NCBI GenBank assembly: GCA_963667875.2
Contig: CAXXGC010000005.1
Coordinates: 248,001 to 312,000 of the forward strand
DNA: 64,000 bases
Direction: 5' to 3'
From: JAEXOD01 sp963667875
GTDB taxonomy: Bacteria; Bacteroidota; Ignavibacteria; Ignavibacteriales; Melioribacteraceae
The notes beneath the pieces are model-generated. The model had not been told where the DNA came from. It did not search any database and worked only from the letters and a program-made list of their open reading frames with translations. Within the stretch, counting starts at the first letter, position 1; each line of letters opens with the position of its first letter. The position numbers and the translations under genes were made by a program. Below, piece after piece: positions 35,432 to 44,813 of this stretch.

Positions 35432-36738
35432 AAAATCACCTTACGTTTTAACGGGAATCTTAATGTAATAATCGATCCTCCTTCATCAAAGCATTCAATT
35501 TTGAATGATCCTTCATGTTTTTTTATCAAATTATCAACTATTTTGATATTTAAATCGGTTTTTCCGGTTGTTATCTCACCGTTATTAAACGATTCCATTT
35601 TTGTGGTTGTTATTACTTTTAATACTAAATCGTCATTTTTAAAACGTGTTTGAATTAATATTCCGCCTGCATTAACATTGCTTTTTCTAATTAAACCAAA
35701 AATATTGGTTAACATCTGATAAACATAATTTTGATGAGTCAAAATTGGCGGTATACCAGGTTCCAAATCCAAAACTAATTCCATGCTTACATTATCAAGT
35801 GTCGATTTAATTAAGTCGTGATAATCGGTTAATATAGTATTTAAATTACATGGTTGTATTTGTACATTTTTTTGATTAATACTTGAAAATTTGGTTAACC
35901 TGTTAATAACATTATTTATTTTTTTTACTTGATTTTTTATTTTTTGGGCTTCAATTGTATCTTTCTCATCCGATATCATATCCGCCTGTGATATAATAAC
36001 CTGTAATGGATTCATAATATCTTCAACAATACCTTCAGTAAGTTCACCTATTGCAGCCAACCGGAAATCATTTGATAATTTTGCCTGATATGTTTGCAAT
36101 TCATCATATGTAGAAGTTAACTTATTTTTAAGCATTATTTTATCAACTTTGGAAATGCTTAAACTTAATATTGTATTAATAAAATGTTTATCATATTCAC
36201 TAAAATTTTGTTGGTTAATACTTGTTAAAATTACAAAAATACCTTTTTTGGTTTTATCTTCATAAATTGGATAAATAATATAATTTAACTTAGGTCCGGT
36301 TGAGTTAAAGCTCTTTAATTCAGGCAATATTATTGGTTTTTTAGATTCAAATAATAAATTTAATATCCCTTCCTTATAATAATGATTCATTATATCCGAA
36401 AGGGATGTATTTTGATTTTCAAGATTTTTTAAGTTTAGGTGCATTTCGTCAAAATAAAATACATCAGCATCTTTTAACGGAATTAAGCGTCTAATTGAAT
36501 TCTTCAGCGCTTCAATAAAATCTTTTGAAGATTTTAATTCTTCCAAATCTTGTGTAAACGAAATAAGATTTTGAAAAAGATGTGAATATTTTTCAAGCAT
36601 CAGATTAGAACCTGATTGACTGTTCTGTCTAAAGAAATTCGCAGTCGAATCCAAATCCTCGTTATTGGAATCTATGTCCTCTAAGGATTTGTAAAACGGT
36701 TCATAACTTTGCGTATTTTGCTTATGCAGTCGTAACAT
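35428..36738 (-). CDS. Histidine-kinase-like protein lacking the phosphoacceptor His
   Basis: 436 residues, cytoplasmic. Residues about 50-200 look like a GAF domain (KDADVFYFDEMHL, KKGIFVILTS). The next part resembles a HisKA of the NtrB type, but the motif that is normally AHEINNPL reads VEDIMNPL, so Glu replaces His. The ATPase part keeps one Asn (LTNIFGLIRKS) and lacks the G1 DxGxG box. It is best read as a pseudokinase or scaffold with a GAF sensor. It sits between a tandem HDOD pair and the single-helix membrane protein in the fliA operon. Confidence 0.8.
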   Translation of the reverse strand: MLRLHKQNTQSYEPFYKSLEDIDSNNEDLDSTANFFRQNSQSGSNLMLEKYSHLFQNLISFTQDLEELKSSKDFIEALKNSIRRLIPLKDADVFYFDEMHLNLKNLENQNTSLSDIMNHYYKEGILNLLFESKKPIILPELKSFNSTGPKLNYIIYPIYEDKTKKGIFVILTSINQQNFSEYDKHFINTILSLSISKVDKIMLKNKLTSTYDELQTYQAKLSNDFRLAAIGELTEGIVEDIMNPLQVIISQADMISDEKDTIEAQKIKNQVKKINNVINRLTKFSSINQKNVQIQPCNLNTILTDYHDLIKSTLDNVSMELVLDLEPGIPPILTHQNYVYQMLTNIFGLIRKSNVNAGGILIQTRFKNDDLVLKVITTTKMESFNNGEITTGKTDLNIKIVDNLIKKHEGSFKIECFDEGGSIITLRFPLKRKVIL

Positions 36739-37623
36739 TTAAACCTTAATAGTTTTAATTTCTTCGTTAAATAATGTTTCGTAATTATTTACAAATTTAT
36801 CAAGGTCATCCATCGATTTAAATTTAAGTGTATCAATTACACTTTCATCCAACTGATAATTATTATCCCAATAAAAATCACCAATTTTTAATTTTTGAGT
36901 CATATAATCAGCCAAGTGTACAATAGAAGCCAACACTTGATTTTCTGACGCTTTTGATGGATGATGATGATTTAAAATTGTATCGCATAAATGACTTGGC
37001 AAATTCCATTTGTTTGTTAAAAATTTGCCTATTTCTTGATGTGTATATCCTAAAAATTCATTTTCGCCATCAAGACAATATGTGTTGTTAGTTGTTATTT
37101 TTGTGTAAATATCTAAAAATGCTGTATGAAAATATTTATGCATAACTGGTATTCCCAAATCATGCAATAATCCTGTAACAAAAGCTTCACCGCCAAATCT
37201 GTATCCCAAATCTTCAGAAATTCTTTTCGAAGCATTTGCGCACAACAATGAATGAAGCCAAAATTCCTTTTGATCAAGATATTTATCGCTTTTATTCTTA
37301 AACGATTCAATCATTGATAAAGCTACTACTATATTTTTTATATCTTGATAACCTATAATAAGTATCGCAAAATCTATTGTAGATACTTTACGAGGAAGTC
37401 CATACAATGGAGAATTTGCAATTGATAATATTTTTGTTGCTAATCCGGGGTCTTTACCAATCTTTTTACTTAACAAAGATGTGTTTGTGTTGGGATTATC
37501 CAACAATTTGGATACTTCCATCATCACTTCTGACATTGAAGGAAGATTGTAAATATTAGTTAAAACCAATTCGGTTTTTCTTCTTTTTTCTAACATTACC
37601 TGTTCTGTTAAGTTATTTGACAT
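36739..37623 (-). CDS. HDOD-domain signalling protein, copy 2
   Basis: 294 residues, one HDOD domain (about 25-225): NLPSMSEVMMEVSKLL, LATKILSIANSPLYGLPRKVSTID, GLLHDLGIPV and ILNHHHPSKA. HDOD proteins resemble HD phosphohydrolases but usually lack the full metal site and act in signalling, often near flagellar or chemotaxis genes. It is a close paralogue of the gene directly upstream (7-bp gap), so the pair arose by tandem duplication. Its target is unknown. Confidence 0.88.
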   Translation of the reverse strand: MSNNLTEQVMLEKRRKTELVLTNIYNLPSMSEVMMEVSKLLDNPNTNTSLLSKKIGKDPGLATKILSIANSPLYGLPRKVSTIDFAILIIGYQDIKNIVVALSMIESFKNKSDKYLDQKEFWLHSLLCANASKRISEDLGYRFGGEAFVTGLLHDLGIPVMHKYFHTAFLDIYTKITTNNTYCLDGENEFLGYTHQEIGKFLTNKWNLPSHLCDTILNHHHPSKASENQVLASIVHLADYMTQKLKIGDFYWDNNYQLDESVIDTLKFKSMDDLDKFVNNYETLFNEEIKTIKV

Positions 37624-37630
37624 ATTTTTC

Positions 37631-38515
37631 TCAAAAGTTTAATGATTCAATTTGATTCTCAAATAATTCTTTGTAGCTGTAAATAAACTTTTCCAAGTAT
37701 TCTTCATTTCCTATTTTTAATATGTCTATAATATTCCTATCAAAAGTTATGCCTTTATCCCAAATAAAATCACCAACCCCAAATTGCTGAGTTATATGAT
37801 CGGCTAAATGAATTAAAGACGCAACTACAGGATCAGTTGGACACATACTTGGAGTATGATGATACTGAATAGCTTCAGCTAAATTAACCGGCAAATTCCA
37901 TTTATCCATTAATAACCTGGCTATATCTGCATGAGTTACTCCCAATATTTCATTCTCTAAGGAGTAATAACTTTTTTCAGTCAATTCAGCTTGTTTAATT
38001 ATTTCGGTATATTCTTTATTAAAATATTTATATATAATCGGTATTCCTAAATCGTGTAATAATCCGGCGGTAAATACTTCACCGCTTGTACGATAGCCCA
38101 AATCATCAGCAATTTTTTTGGCTGCAGTCGCAATCATTAGCGAATGTTCCCAATATTTTTTCTGATCGAAATTTGTTCCTGCCGCACTCTTAAATGCTTC
38201 CATCATTGATAAAGCAATTACAATATTCTTAATGTGATTAAAACCAAGAATAACAATCGCAAAATCAATTGTAGAAACTCTTCTTGGTATTCCATATAAA
38301 GGAGAATTTGCCACTGATAATATTTTTGTAACCAAACCCTGGTCCTTACTTATTATCCTTCCTAATTTAGTGGCGCTTGCTCCCGGTTCTTCAATTAATC
38401 TAGAAACTTCCATCATAATTACAGGTACTGACGGCAGATTATGGACAGAAGATAAAATACTTTCTATTTTCTTTTTTTTATATTCAGCACCGTTCAATAT
38501 TTCATTATTAAACAT
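37631..38515 (-). CDS. HDOD-domain signalling protein, copy 1
   Basis: 294 residues, the same length as its paralogue downstream. HDOD landmarks are NLPSVPVIMMEVSRLIEEPG, GLVTKILSVANSPLYGIPRRVSTID, GLLHDLGIPIIYKYFN and AIQYHHTPSMCP. The two copies are alike over their whole length, with most differences in the last 60 residues. It overlaps the end of fliA by 8 bp, so it is translated together with the flagellar sigma factor. A role in controlling sigma-28 output or motility by a second messenger is possible but inferred. Confidence 0.88.
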   Translation of the reverse strand: MFNNEILNGAEYKKKKIESILSSVHNLPSVPVIMMEVSRLIEEPGASATKLGRIISKDQGLVTKILSVANSPLYGIPRRVSTIDFAIVILGFNHIKNIVIALSMMEAFKSAAGTNFDQKKYWEHSLMIATAAKKIADDLGYRTSGEVFTAGLLHDLGIPIIYKYFNKEYTEIIKQAELTEKSYYSLENEILGVTHADIARLLMDKWNLPVNLAEAIQYHHTPSMCPTDPVVASLIHLADHITQQFGVGDFIWDKGITFDRNIIDILKIGNEEYLEKFIYSYKELFENQIESLNF

Positions 38516-39134
38516 ATTTCCCTTGTAGTTTTTCTTTTAACTCGCGTAATATTCTTGAATGCACTTGTGAAACTCTTGATACAGTGATATTTAATACTTC
38601 CGAAATTTCTTTATAATTTAAATTTTCATAATAGTATAAAGTTATTATTAATCTATCACGCTCTTCTAAAGAGCTTAAGGCGGTCATTAAAATTTCTTTT
38701 TGTTCTGTTCTTTGCAATGCTTCATCAGGCAGTTCAATATCAGCAGGAATAGTTTCACTTAAGGTGTACGATTCATTCCCTTCCACCTGATAATTTAACG
38801 AGATATTTCTAGAACTATAATCAACATCACCATTTGAATTTGTACGTGGTTTAGATTGTATTTTTCTAATTTCATCAATTATTTTTCCTCTAATCCTCTG
38901 TATTGCGTATGTCTCAAATTTTGTTCCGTACGATGGGTCAAACCGTTCAATTGCCTCACTTAATCCTTCAATTCCGAATTGAAAAAAATCCTTTTCATCA
39001 ATAACACTTAAAGTTGCAAATTTTGTGTTATGAATAACATAATGAACTAAATTTGTATAATTAATCATTATCTGCCGCTTTATAGCAATTGTTGGGTTTT
39101 CCTTAAACATAACCCATAGTTCAGTGTTATTCAT
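38508..39134 (-). CDS. fliA: Flagellar sigma factor FliA (sigma-28)
   Basis: 208 residues from the ATG at 39134, which has AGGA seven bases upstream and overlaps the previous gene by 8 bp; an ATG eight codons earlier is less well placed. Region 2 (IDEKDFFQFGIEGLSEAIERFDPSYGTKFETYAIQRIRG) and region 4 (LEERDRLIITLYYYENLNYKEISEVLNITVSRVSQ) are those of the FliA/WhiG group. It directs RNA polymerase to late flagellar genes. No flgM is recognised in the window. Confidence 0.94.
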   Translation of the reverse strand: MNNTELWVMFKENPTIAIKRQIMINYTNLVHYVIHNTKFATLSVIDEKDFFQFGIEGLSEAIERFDPSYGTKFETYAIQRIRGKIIDEIRKIQSKPRTNSNGDVDYSSRNISLNYQVEGNESYTLSETIPADIELPDEALQRTEQKEILMTALSSLEERDRLIITLYYYENLNYKEISEVLNITVSRVSQVHSRILRELKEKLQGKYV

Positions 39135-39360
39135 CCTTATTTCCTGTAAACTTATCATTCATACGTTTGGCTTTTTTCCAGGAAGCTTGATTAACAGCTT
39201 TAATAAATATTATGGCAATGATAGTGAACATAACCGTTACTACCATAAACAATGCAAAAGATCTTGTAAATATATCTATTAAATCCAGCCCTTTTTGGCT
39301 GTAAACAATAACAGATATAAAAAATATCAAAAGTCCAAAATATAACACTATCTTATTCAT
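39127..39360 (-). CDS. Small two-helix membrane protein before fliA
   Basis: 77 residues, two membrane helices (about 3-20 and 34-54) and a short Lys-rich cytoplasmic tail. No family is recognised. It is the first gene of the long operon and overlaps fliA by 8 bp, so it is co-translated with the sigma factor. In other bacteria small membrane proteins can tie sigma or anti-sigma factors to the membrane; there is no direct evidence for that here. Confidence 0.65.
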   Translation of the reverse strand: MNKIVLYFGLLIFFISVIVYSQKGLDLIDIFTRSFALFMVVTVMFTIIAIIFIKAVNQASWKKAKRMNDKFTGNKDE

Positions 39361-39718
39361 TGTATTCCAATTAGTATTTATCAGTATTCAAAGAATATAC
39401 CAAATATAATTTAATAAAATTTTAAATTTCTTTATAATTTTTTTTTATTTTTTTAAAATTTATTTTCTGCAATTTAGTTCTTTTTTATTAAGTATTATAA
39501 TAATTTATCCTTTTTAATTCAATTAATTTATGAATAACCATACATCTTTGCGTTCAACAATAATTTTATTTAAAATTTTAAATACATTTTAGAGTATAGG
39601 TTTATAATAAATAAAAGCACAAAGTTTTAAGAATTATTGCTTTTGTGGCTAAAATGGCAGTCAAAGTAGTCAATTAAATTTCTATTTACGCTCGAAAAAA
39701 ACGCATATCTTAAAATAA
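39361..39718. other. Intergenic region between the fliA and flhG operon ends
   Basis: 358 bp, mostly A and T. It must hold the leftward promoter of the fliA operon; no sigma-28 or sigma-54 element was recognised. After the flhG stop no GC-rich hairpin with a T-run was found, so transcription from fliL to flhG may read into the fliA operon. Confidence 0.6.
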
Positions 39719-40552
39719 TTAGTATTTTTCGGCAGTTAACTTGCTTAAAGTTACAATACTTTTACATAAATTTTTAAGCTGCTGATTTATTTTAGAGGTG
39801 GGATATTTTAAGGCAAATAGTTCCTGACTTAAAATAGCTTTACTAACTTCGCCGCTGTATTCAACAATTCCAAGTAAATCAATTTTTTCATTTAAAAAAT
39901 GTGTTGAGGCTTTATATAAATTATCAAACGCTGTTTTTCCTTCTATAAATCCTGCACACCTGTTAATTATTACAAACTTTCTAATATTTGCAGTATTTTT
40001 TGTGAGCAATTTAATAATTACATATGCATCCATTATTGAAGTAGGTTCCGGATTTGTTACTAAAAAAATATAATCCGAATTTGACAATATAGAAATAACT
40101 CCTTCCCCTGCCCCCGAAGAAGTATCTAAAAATATCATATCATATTTATGCGATATTTTTCTTAAAGATTCAAATAAATGTTTAACATTTTGATTGGACA
40201 GTTCGGGATGATCAATTTTTCCGGATTCGCCAAAAATAAAATGCAGATTCGGATCGTATTGATATATTATCTCATCAATAGTATTAGTATTATTAAAAAA
40301 CTCATATACCGAAGCTTTTGGTTTAATATTAAGCATAATATTAACATTACTTAAATTAGCATCCAAATCAACTATTAATATTTTACGGCGTAATTTTGAT
40401 AAAATGAAAGCAGTATTAACAGTTACAAATGTTTTCCCGGTACCACCTTTTCCTGAAGTAAATGCAATAATTGGACACGAGAATTTTTGTGGTGTACTCG
40501 ATTTACTTAAATTAGCCAATTCCTGTAATCTTTCAGCTTGTCCTAATATCAA
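39719..40552 (-). CDS. flhG: MinD-like ATPase FlhG (FleN/YlxH)
   Basis: 277 residues, TTG start overlapping the flhF stop by 4 bp (TTGA). The deviant Walker A is GKGGTGKTF (34-42), with LIVDLDANLSNVN as the A' motif and MIFLDTSSGAGEG as Walker B. The N-terminus GQAERLQELA resembles the DQAxxLR helix by which FlhG activates the FlhF GTPase. FlhG limits flagellar number and, with FlhF, sets their place. It is last in the fliL-flhG operon. Confidence 0.94.
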   Translation of the reverse strand: MILGQAERLQELANLSKSSTPQKFSCPIIAFTSGKGGTGKTFVTVNTAFILSKLRRKILIVDLDANLSNVNIMLNIKPKASVYEFFNNTNTIDEIIYQYDPNLHFIFGESGKIDHPELSNQNVKHLFESLRKISHKYDMIFLDTSSGAGEGVISILSNSDYIFLVTNPEPTSIMDAYVIIKLLTKNTANIRKFVIINRCAGFIEGKTAFDNLYKASTHFLNEKIDLLGIVEYSGEVSKAILSQELFALKYPTSKINQQLKNLCKSIVTLSKLTAEKY

Positions 40553-41673
40553 TTTATTTTACCTGTATAAATCATATTTGCAATAAATTCCGGCTCAGCA
40601 GCTATAATATCATCCGGTATAACCTGTCCGTTTGTAAGATATTTAATTGGGACATTAAATCCGCTTGCTACATTAAGTATATTCCCATATGTAACAGCTT
40701 CATCCAATTTCGAAAAAATCAATCCATTAAAATTAAGGAATTTAAATTTATTTGCCACATCAAATAATGTTTTTGTTGAACTTGTTGTATTTAAAACCAA
40801 ATAAATGTCATCAGTTTTAACCGCATCAATAAAATCTTTAATCCCTTTTAATAACGCAGTATTTTTTTGACTTCTGCCAACTGTATCTATAAAAACAAGA
40901 TCTTTTTTCTTAAATTTTGATAACAATTTTGGCATTTCCGATGGTTCATAAGCAATCAACAATTCAATATTACTAATCTCTGAAAAAATCCGTAATTGAT
41001 CTAAGGCTCCTAGTCTGTATGTATCTATAGAAATTAAACCCACATCCAATTTATGTAAAATTTTAGAGATTACCGCTAGTTTTGCAATACATGTGGTTTT
41101 ACCTACGCCGGTGGGTCCAATTAAGGAGATAATTTTTGGTTTTTGCGATTTATTAATTTCAAACTTGCTTGTAGTTAGCATTGAACTTATTGTTGAAATA
41201 ACATAATTATCAATGTTTTCGGGAGTTAAAAAAGCAGAATATCTATTTAACTGCTCGATGATGGAATTAATTATGTTTTTATCAATATCACGTTGATTTA
41301 ATATTTCCGCAATTTCTTTTAATTCATTTTTTGCAGGTATTACTTCATTTTCGATATTTTTTTTAGCTTTTGGTTTTGTTACAGGTTCTTCTGCCGAAGA
41401 AACACCGTAAATTTTTTCGGTTAATTTTTTTAATTCCGTTTCAAACGATTTTGGCTCTTCTTTCTTTTTTGTTTCTTTTTGCGGTATTACAGGCGGCGCA
41501 GCATCATAGGCATCTTCTACACCACAAGTAACCTCAAAAGACTTGTGACGCCCCGTTCTTGGGTCTCCTTCTATCACTCGTGTACTTAATATAACGGCTT
41601 CATCTCCAAGCTCGCTTTTCATGCTGTTAATTGCTTCTTTTAATGTTGAAGCATTATACTTTTTAATCTGCAT
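40549..41673 (-). CDS. flhF: SRP-type GTPase FlhF
   Basis: 374 residues. The N-terminal basic region (MQIKKYNASTLKEAINSMKSELG) and the acidic/Lys linker (65-115) precede the NG domain with GPTGVGKTT (186-194), LISIDTYRLGALDQLRIF, LVFIDTVGRS and a TKLDE-like GLIFSKLDEAVTYG. FlhF places the new flagellum at the cell pole in several bacteria. It follows flhA by 2 bp and is coupled to flhG. Confidence 0.95.
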   Translation of the reverse strand: MQIKKYNASTLKEAINSMKSELGDEAVILSTRVIEGDPRTGRHKSFEVTCGVEDAYDAAPPVIPQKETKKKEEPKSFETELKKLTEKIYGVSSAEEPVTKPKAKKNIENEVIPAKNELKEIAEILNQRDIDKNIINSIIEQLNRYSAFLTPENIDNYVISTISSMLTTSKFEINKSQKPKIISLIGPTGVGKTTCIAKLAVISKILHKLDVGLISIDTYRLGALDQLRIFSEISNIELLIAYEPSEMPKLLSKFKKKDLVFIDTVGRSQKNTALLKGIKDFIDAVKTDDIYLVLNTTSSTKTLFDVANKFKFLNFNGLIFSKLDEAVTYGNILNVASGFNVPIKYLTNGQVIPDDIIAAEPEFIANMIYTGKIN

Positions 41674-41675
41674 TA

Positions 41676-43724
41676 TTAAACCTCAATCTTACCAATAAAT
41701 TCAATTTCCACATTTGGCGGTAATTCTGTATACGACAATACAATAATATCAGGAAAAGTTGAATTAATCAACCGATAAAAGTAAGGTCTTATGGTTGCAG
41801 ACGTAATTACTATAGGAATATACCCTAAATCTCTAAAAGAATTTAAATTTTGGATGATTGAACGATTTAATTCAGTAAGCATGTTTGGTGTCAGCCCCAA
41901 AGTTTGTATTGCTTCTTTTTGTTGCTGCAATGCATTTGTTATAAACCCTTCCAACTTTTCGCTTAACGAAGCACCTCTAATTGTATTATTATTATCTTTA
42001 TACAAATTTGCAATTGTATCACTTAACGAGTGTCTAACGTATTCAGTTAATACATCCACATTTTTTGTAACTTTGGAATAATCTATTAATGATTCCAATA
42101 TTTGAACTAAATCTTTTATTGGTATCAATTCTTTTAGCAAGTTTTGAAGAACTTTTTGTATTACTCCTAATGACAATACATCGGGATTAATATCTTCAAT
42201 AACAGCAGGATATTCTTTTTTTAGATTTTCCAATAATTGCTTAACCGATTGGCGTGACAAAATTTTATCAAAATTTCTTTTTATTGTTTCTTGCAAGTGT
42301 GTTGATAATACAGATATACTGTCAACAACCGTAAATCCAAGTAATTCGGCTCTATCCTTTTCCGGATCAGTAATCCAATAAGCGTCCAAATTAAAAGCAG
42401 GATCCTTTGTAGGCAAACCTCCAATTTCTTCGGTCAAATGTCCCGGATTCATTGCAAGATATCTATCACTGTAGATCTCAAACTGAGCAACCACATTTCC
42501 TTTAATTTTTATAATATACTCATTTGGACTTAATTGCAGATTATCCCTAACCCTTACAGGTGGAACCAGTACACCATATTCCAAAGCAATATATTTACGT
42601 GTTGACGCAATTTTTTGGAATAAGTTACCTCCTTGGTTTTCATCAACTAAGGAGATTAAACCATAACCTATTTCCACTTCAATAGGATCAACTTGCAAAT
42701 ATTCTTCAACTTTTTCTTCAGCCGGTTCTGAAGGTGCGGGAGCTTCCGCAGCATGCATCGGTATCTCCAGTTCGTCAATTTTTTGTTTTTTACGCATAAA
42801 ATAAGAAGTTGTACCCAATGTTCCGGATATTATAAGAAATAATACAGTCGGCATTCCGGGAATTAATCCAATTAAAAATGTAGCCCCCGAAACAGTACCT
42901 AACACACGCGGATTTGAAAATAATTGGGCTTGCATTTGTTTTTCCAATGCCTTTCCTTCACCGCTGCGTGTTACAACCATACCGGCAGCTGTTGCAATTA
43001 ACAATGCGGGGATCTGCGAAACTAAACCGTCACCTATTGTTAATATTGTATAATTTTGAATAGCATCAGTAAATGTCATTCCTTTTTGTGCTATACCTAT
43101 AATCATACCGGCTATTATGTTAATAAAATTTATTAATAAACCGGCAATTGCATCTCCTTTAACAAATTTACTCGCACCATCCATTGAACCATAAAATTCA
43201 GCTTCACGGGCAATTGCAAGTCTTCTAGCTCTTGCATCACTTTCCGTAATCATACCGCTATTTAAATCAGCGTCAATTGCCATTTGTTTACCGGGCATTG
43301 CATCCAAAGTAAAACGGGCAGCAACTTCCGAAATTCTACCTGAACCTTTAACAATTACAATAAATTGGATAATTACTAAAATGATAAATATGATAAATCC
43401 AACCACATAACTTCCGCCTACTACGAAATTACCAAATGTTTCAATAACTTTTCCGGCATAGCCATCAATTAAAATTAATCTTGTTGAACTAATATTAAGG
43501 GATAACCTAAAAATGGTTAAAACAAGAAGTAATCCGGGGAATACGGAAATATCAAGCGGCGAGTTTATATATAACGATACAATTAAAATTAAAACTGCAA
43601 GTGAGATGTTTACGGCAAGAAAAAAATCAAGAAGCATAGTTGGCAAAGGAATAACCATTAATCCAAGGATAAAGATTATTCCAAAAGCTAACAATATATC
43701 TGAATTTTTCATTAATTTATTCAT
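41676..43724 (-). CDS. flhA: Flagellar export gate protein FlhA
   Basis: 682 residues. The membrane half has about eight helices, with GLLLVLTIFRLSLNISSTRLIL, FVKGDAIAGLLINFINIIAGM and GDGLVSQIPALLIATAAGMVVTR as family signatures. The cytoplasmic half (about 320-682) forms the substrate- and chaperone-docking ring. The protein is the main energy-coupling part of the flagellar type III gate. It is in the usual order flhB-flhA-flhF. Confidence 0.97.
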   Translation of the reverse strand: MNKLMKNSDILLAFGIIFILGLMVIPLPTMLLDFFLAVNISLAVLILIVSLYINSPLDISVFPGLLLVLTIFRLSLNISSTRLILIDGYAGKVIETFGNFVVGGSYVVGFIIFIILVIIQFIVIVKGSGRISEVAARFTLDAMPGKQMAIDADLNSGMITESDARARRLAIAREAEFYGSMDGASKFVKGDAIAGLLINFINIIAGMIIGIAQKGMTFTDAIQNYTILTIGDGLVSQIPALLIATAAGMVVTRSGEGKALEKQMQAQLFSNPRVLGTVSGATFLIGLIPGMPTVLFLIISGTLGTTSYFMRKKQKIDELEIPMHAAEAPAPSEPAEEKVEEYLQVDPIEVEIGYGLISLVDENQGGNLFQKIASTRKYIALEYGVLVPPVRVRDNLQLSPNEYIIKIKGNVVAQFEIYSDRYLAMNPGHLTEEIGGLPTKDPAFNLDAYWITDPEKDRAELLGFTVVDSISVLSTHLQETIKRNFDKILSRQSVKQLLENLKKEYPAVIEDINPDVLSLGVIQKVLQNLLKELIPIKDLVQILESLIDYSKVTKNVDVLTEYVRHSLSDTIANLYKDNNNTIRGASLSEKLEGFITNALQQQKEAIQTLGLTPNMLTELNRSIIQNLNSFRDLGYIPIVITSATIRPYFYRLINSTFPDIIVLSYTELPPNVEIEFIGKIEV

Positions 43725-43725
43725 A

Positions 43726-44811
43726 TTATACTATACTTTTTCTCTTTTTAGTTTTTTTCATTTGGAATATATATGCCAAAATCTGTGCCACAGCCTTATA
43801 TAAGTTTTCAGGTATCTCATCTCCAATGTTACAAACCTTATATAATGCTCTTGCTAACTGTACATCTTCATGTATAGGAACATTATTTTCGGCGGCAATC
43901 TGTTTAATTTTCTGCGCAATAAGATCAACACCTTTAGCAACAACTTTTGGAGCTTTTCCGGCACCCATTTCATATTTTATTGCTACTGCATAGTGGGTTG
44001 GGTTTGTAACCACAACATCAGCTTTAGGCACATCTTTCATCATTCTTTTACGAGCCATTGCAAACTGCATTCCTTTGATACGTGATTTTATCATTGGATC
44101 ACCATCAGTTTGTTTAAACTCTTCTTTTATTTCCTGATGTGACATCATCAACTGATTTTTGTGTTTGAATTTTTGATATATAAAATCAATTATGGCTATT
44201 GCTGCAAAAACCATTGATATTTTCCACAACAGCTTAAAAGAAGCACTAATCATAAAATCAACTATATCGGGTATTGTAAGCTGGACTAACCCAATAGAGT
44301 GTACAATATCATCCACAAGTACAAAATAAGTAAATCCGCCAATGGCAACAAGTTTGGCAACTGATTTTGCACTTTCAAATAAAGGGCGTGATGAAAAGAG
44401 TGTATTTTTTAGTCCTGTAATAGGATTAAATTTATCAAATTTAGGAGATAACGCTTTGGGTGTAATTTTGAAACCAACTTGACCGTATCCCGCAATAGCA
44501 GCAACCGCAACAAGTCCTACAAATATGGGTGTTAAGGTTTTAAGATAAAATCCAAACGCTTTAAGGGCATAAAGCTGTAAAACTCTATTATTTAATTCAA
44601 GCTTATCTAATGAGCTAAATATAAATATGGAGATTTCTTTAAATTGACTAGCTAAAAAACCTTGAAAAGCATTTAGCAGAACTAATCCAAAAGTAAAGAT
44701 TAATAACGAGTTAATCTCTATACTTTTTGCGGCTTGGCCTTTTTCCCTCGTCTCACTCTTCTTTTTGTCCGTTGGTTGTTCGGTTTTTTCCTGACCTTCA
44801 CTATCCGCCAT
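43726..44811 (-). CDS. flhB: Flagellar export switch protein FlhB
   Basis: 361 residues: a basic start (EQPTDKKKSETREKGQAAKS), four membrane helices, then the cytoplasmic domain with the autocleavage site NPTH at 270-273. Cleavage there is known to allow the change from hook to filament export once FliK signals. The downstream VAIKYEMGAGKAPKVVAKGVDLIA is typical. The intact NPTH and the two FliK-like proteins in this window make FlhB the expected partner for length control. Confidence 0.96.
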   Translation of the reverse strand: MADSEGQEKTEQPTDKKKSETREKGQAAKSIEINSLLIFTFGLVLLNAFQGFLASQFKEISIFIFSSLDKLELNNRVLQLYALKAFGFYLKTLTPIFVGLVAVAAIAGYGQVGFKITPKALSPKFDKFNPITGLKNTLFSSRPLFESAKSVAKLVAIGGFTYFVLVDDIVHSIGLVQLTIPDIVDFMISASFKLLWKISMVFAAIAIIDFIYQKFKHKNQLMMSHQEIKEEFKQTDGDPMIKSRIKGMQFAMARKRMMKDVPKADVVVTNPTHYAVAIKYEMGAGKAPKVVAKGVDLIAQKIKQIAAENNVPIHEDVQLARALYKVCNIGDEIPENLYKAVAQILAYIFQMKKTKKRKSIV

Positions 44812-44813
44812 TT

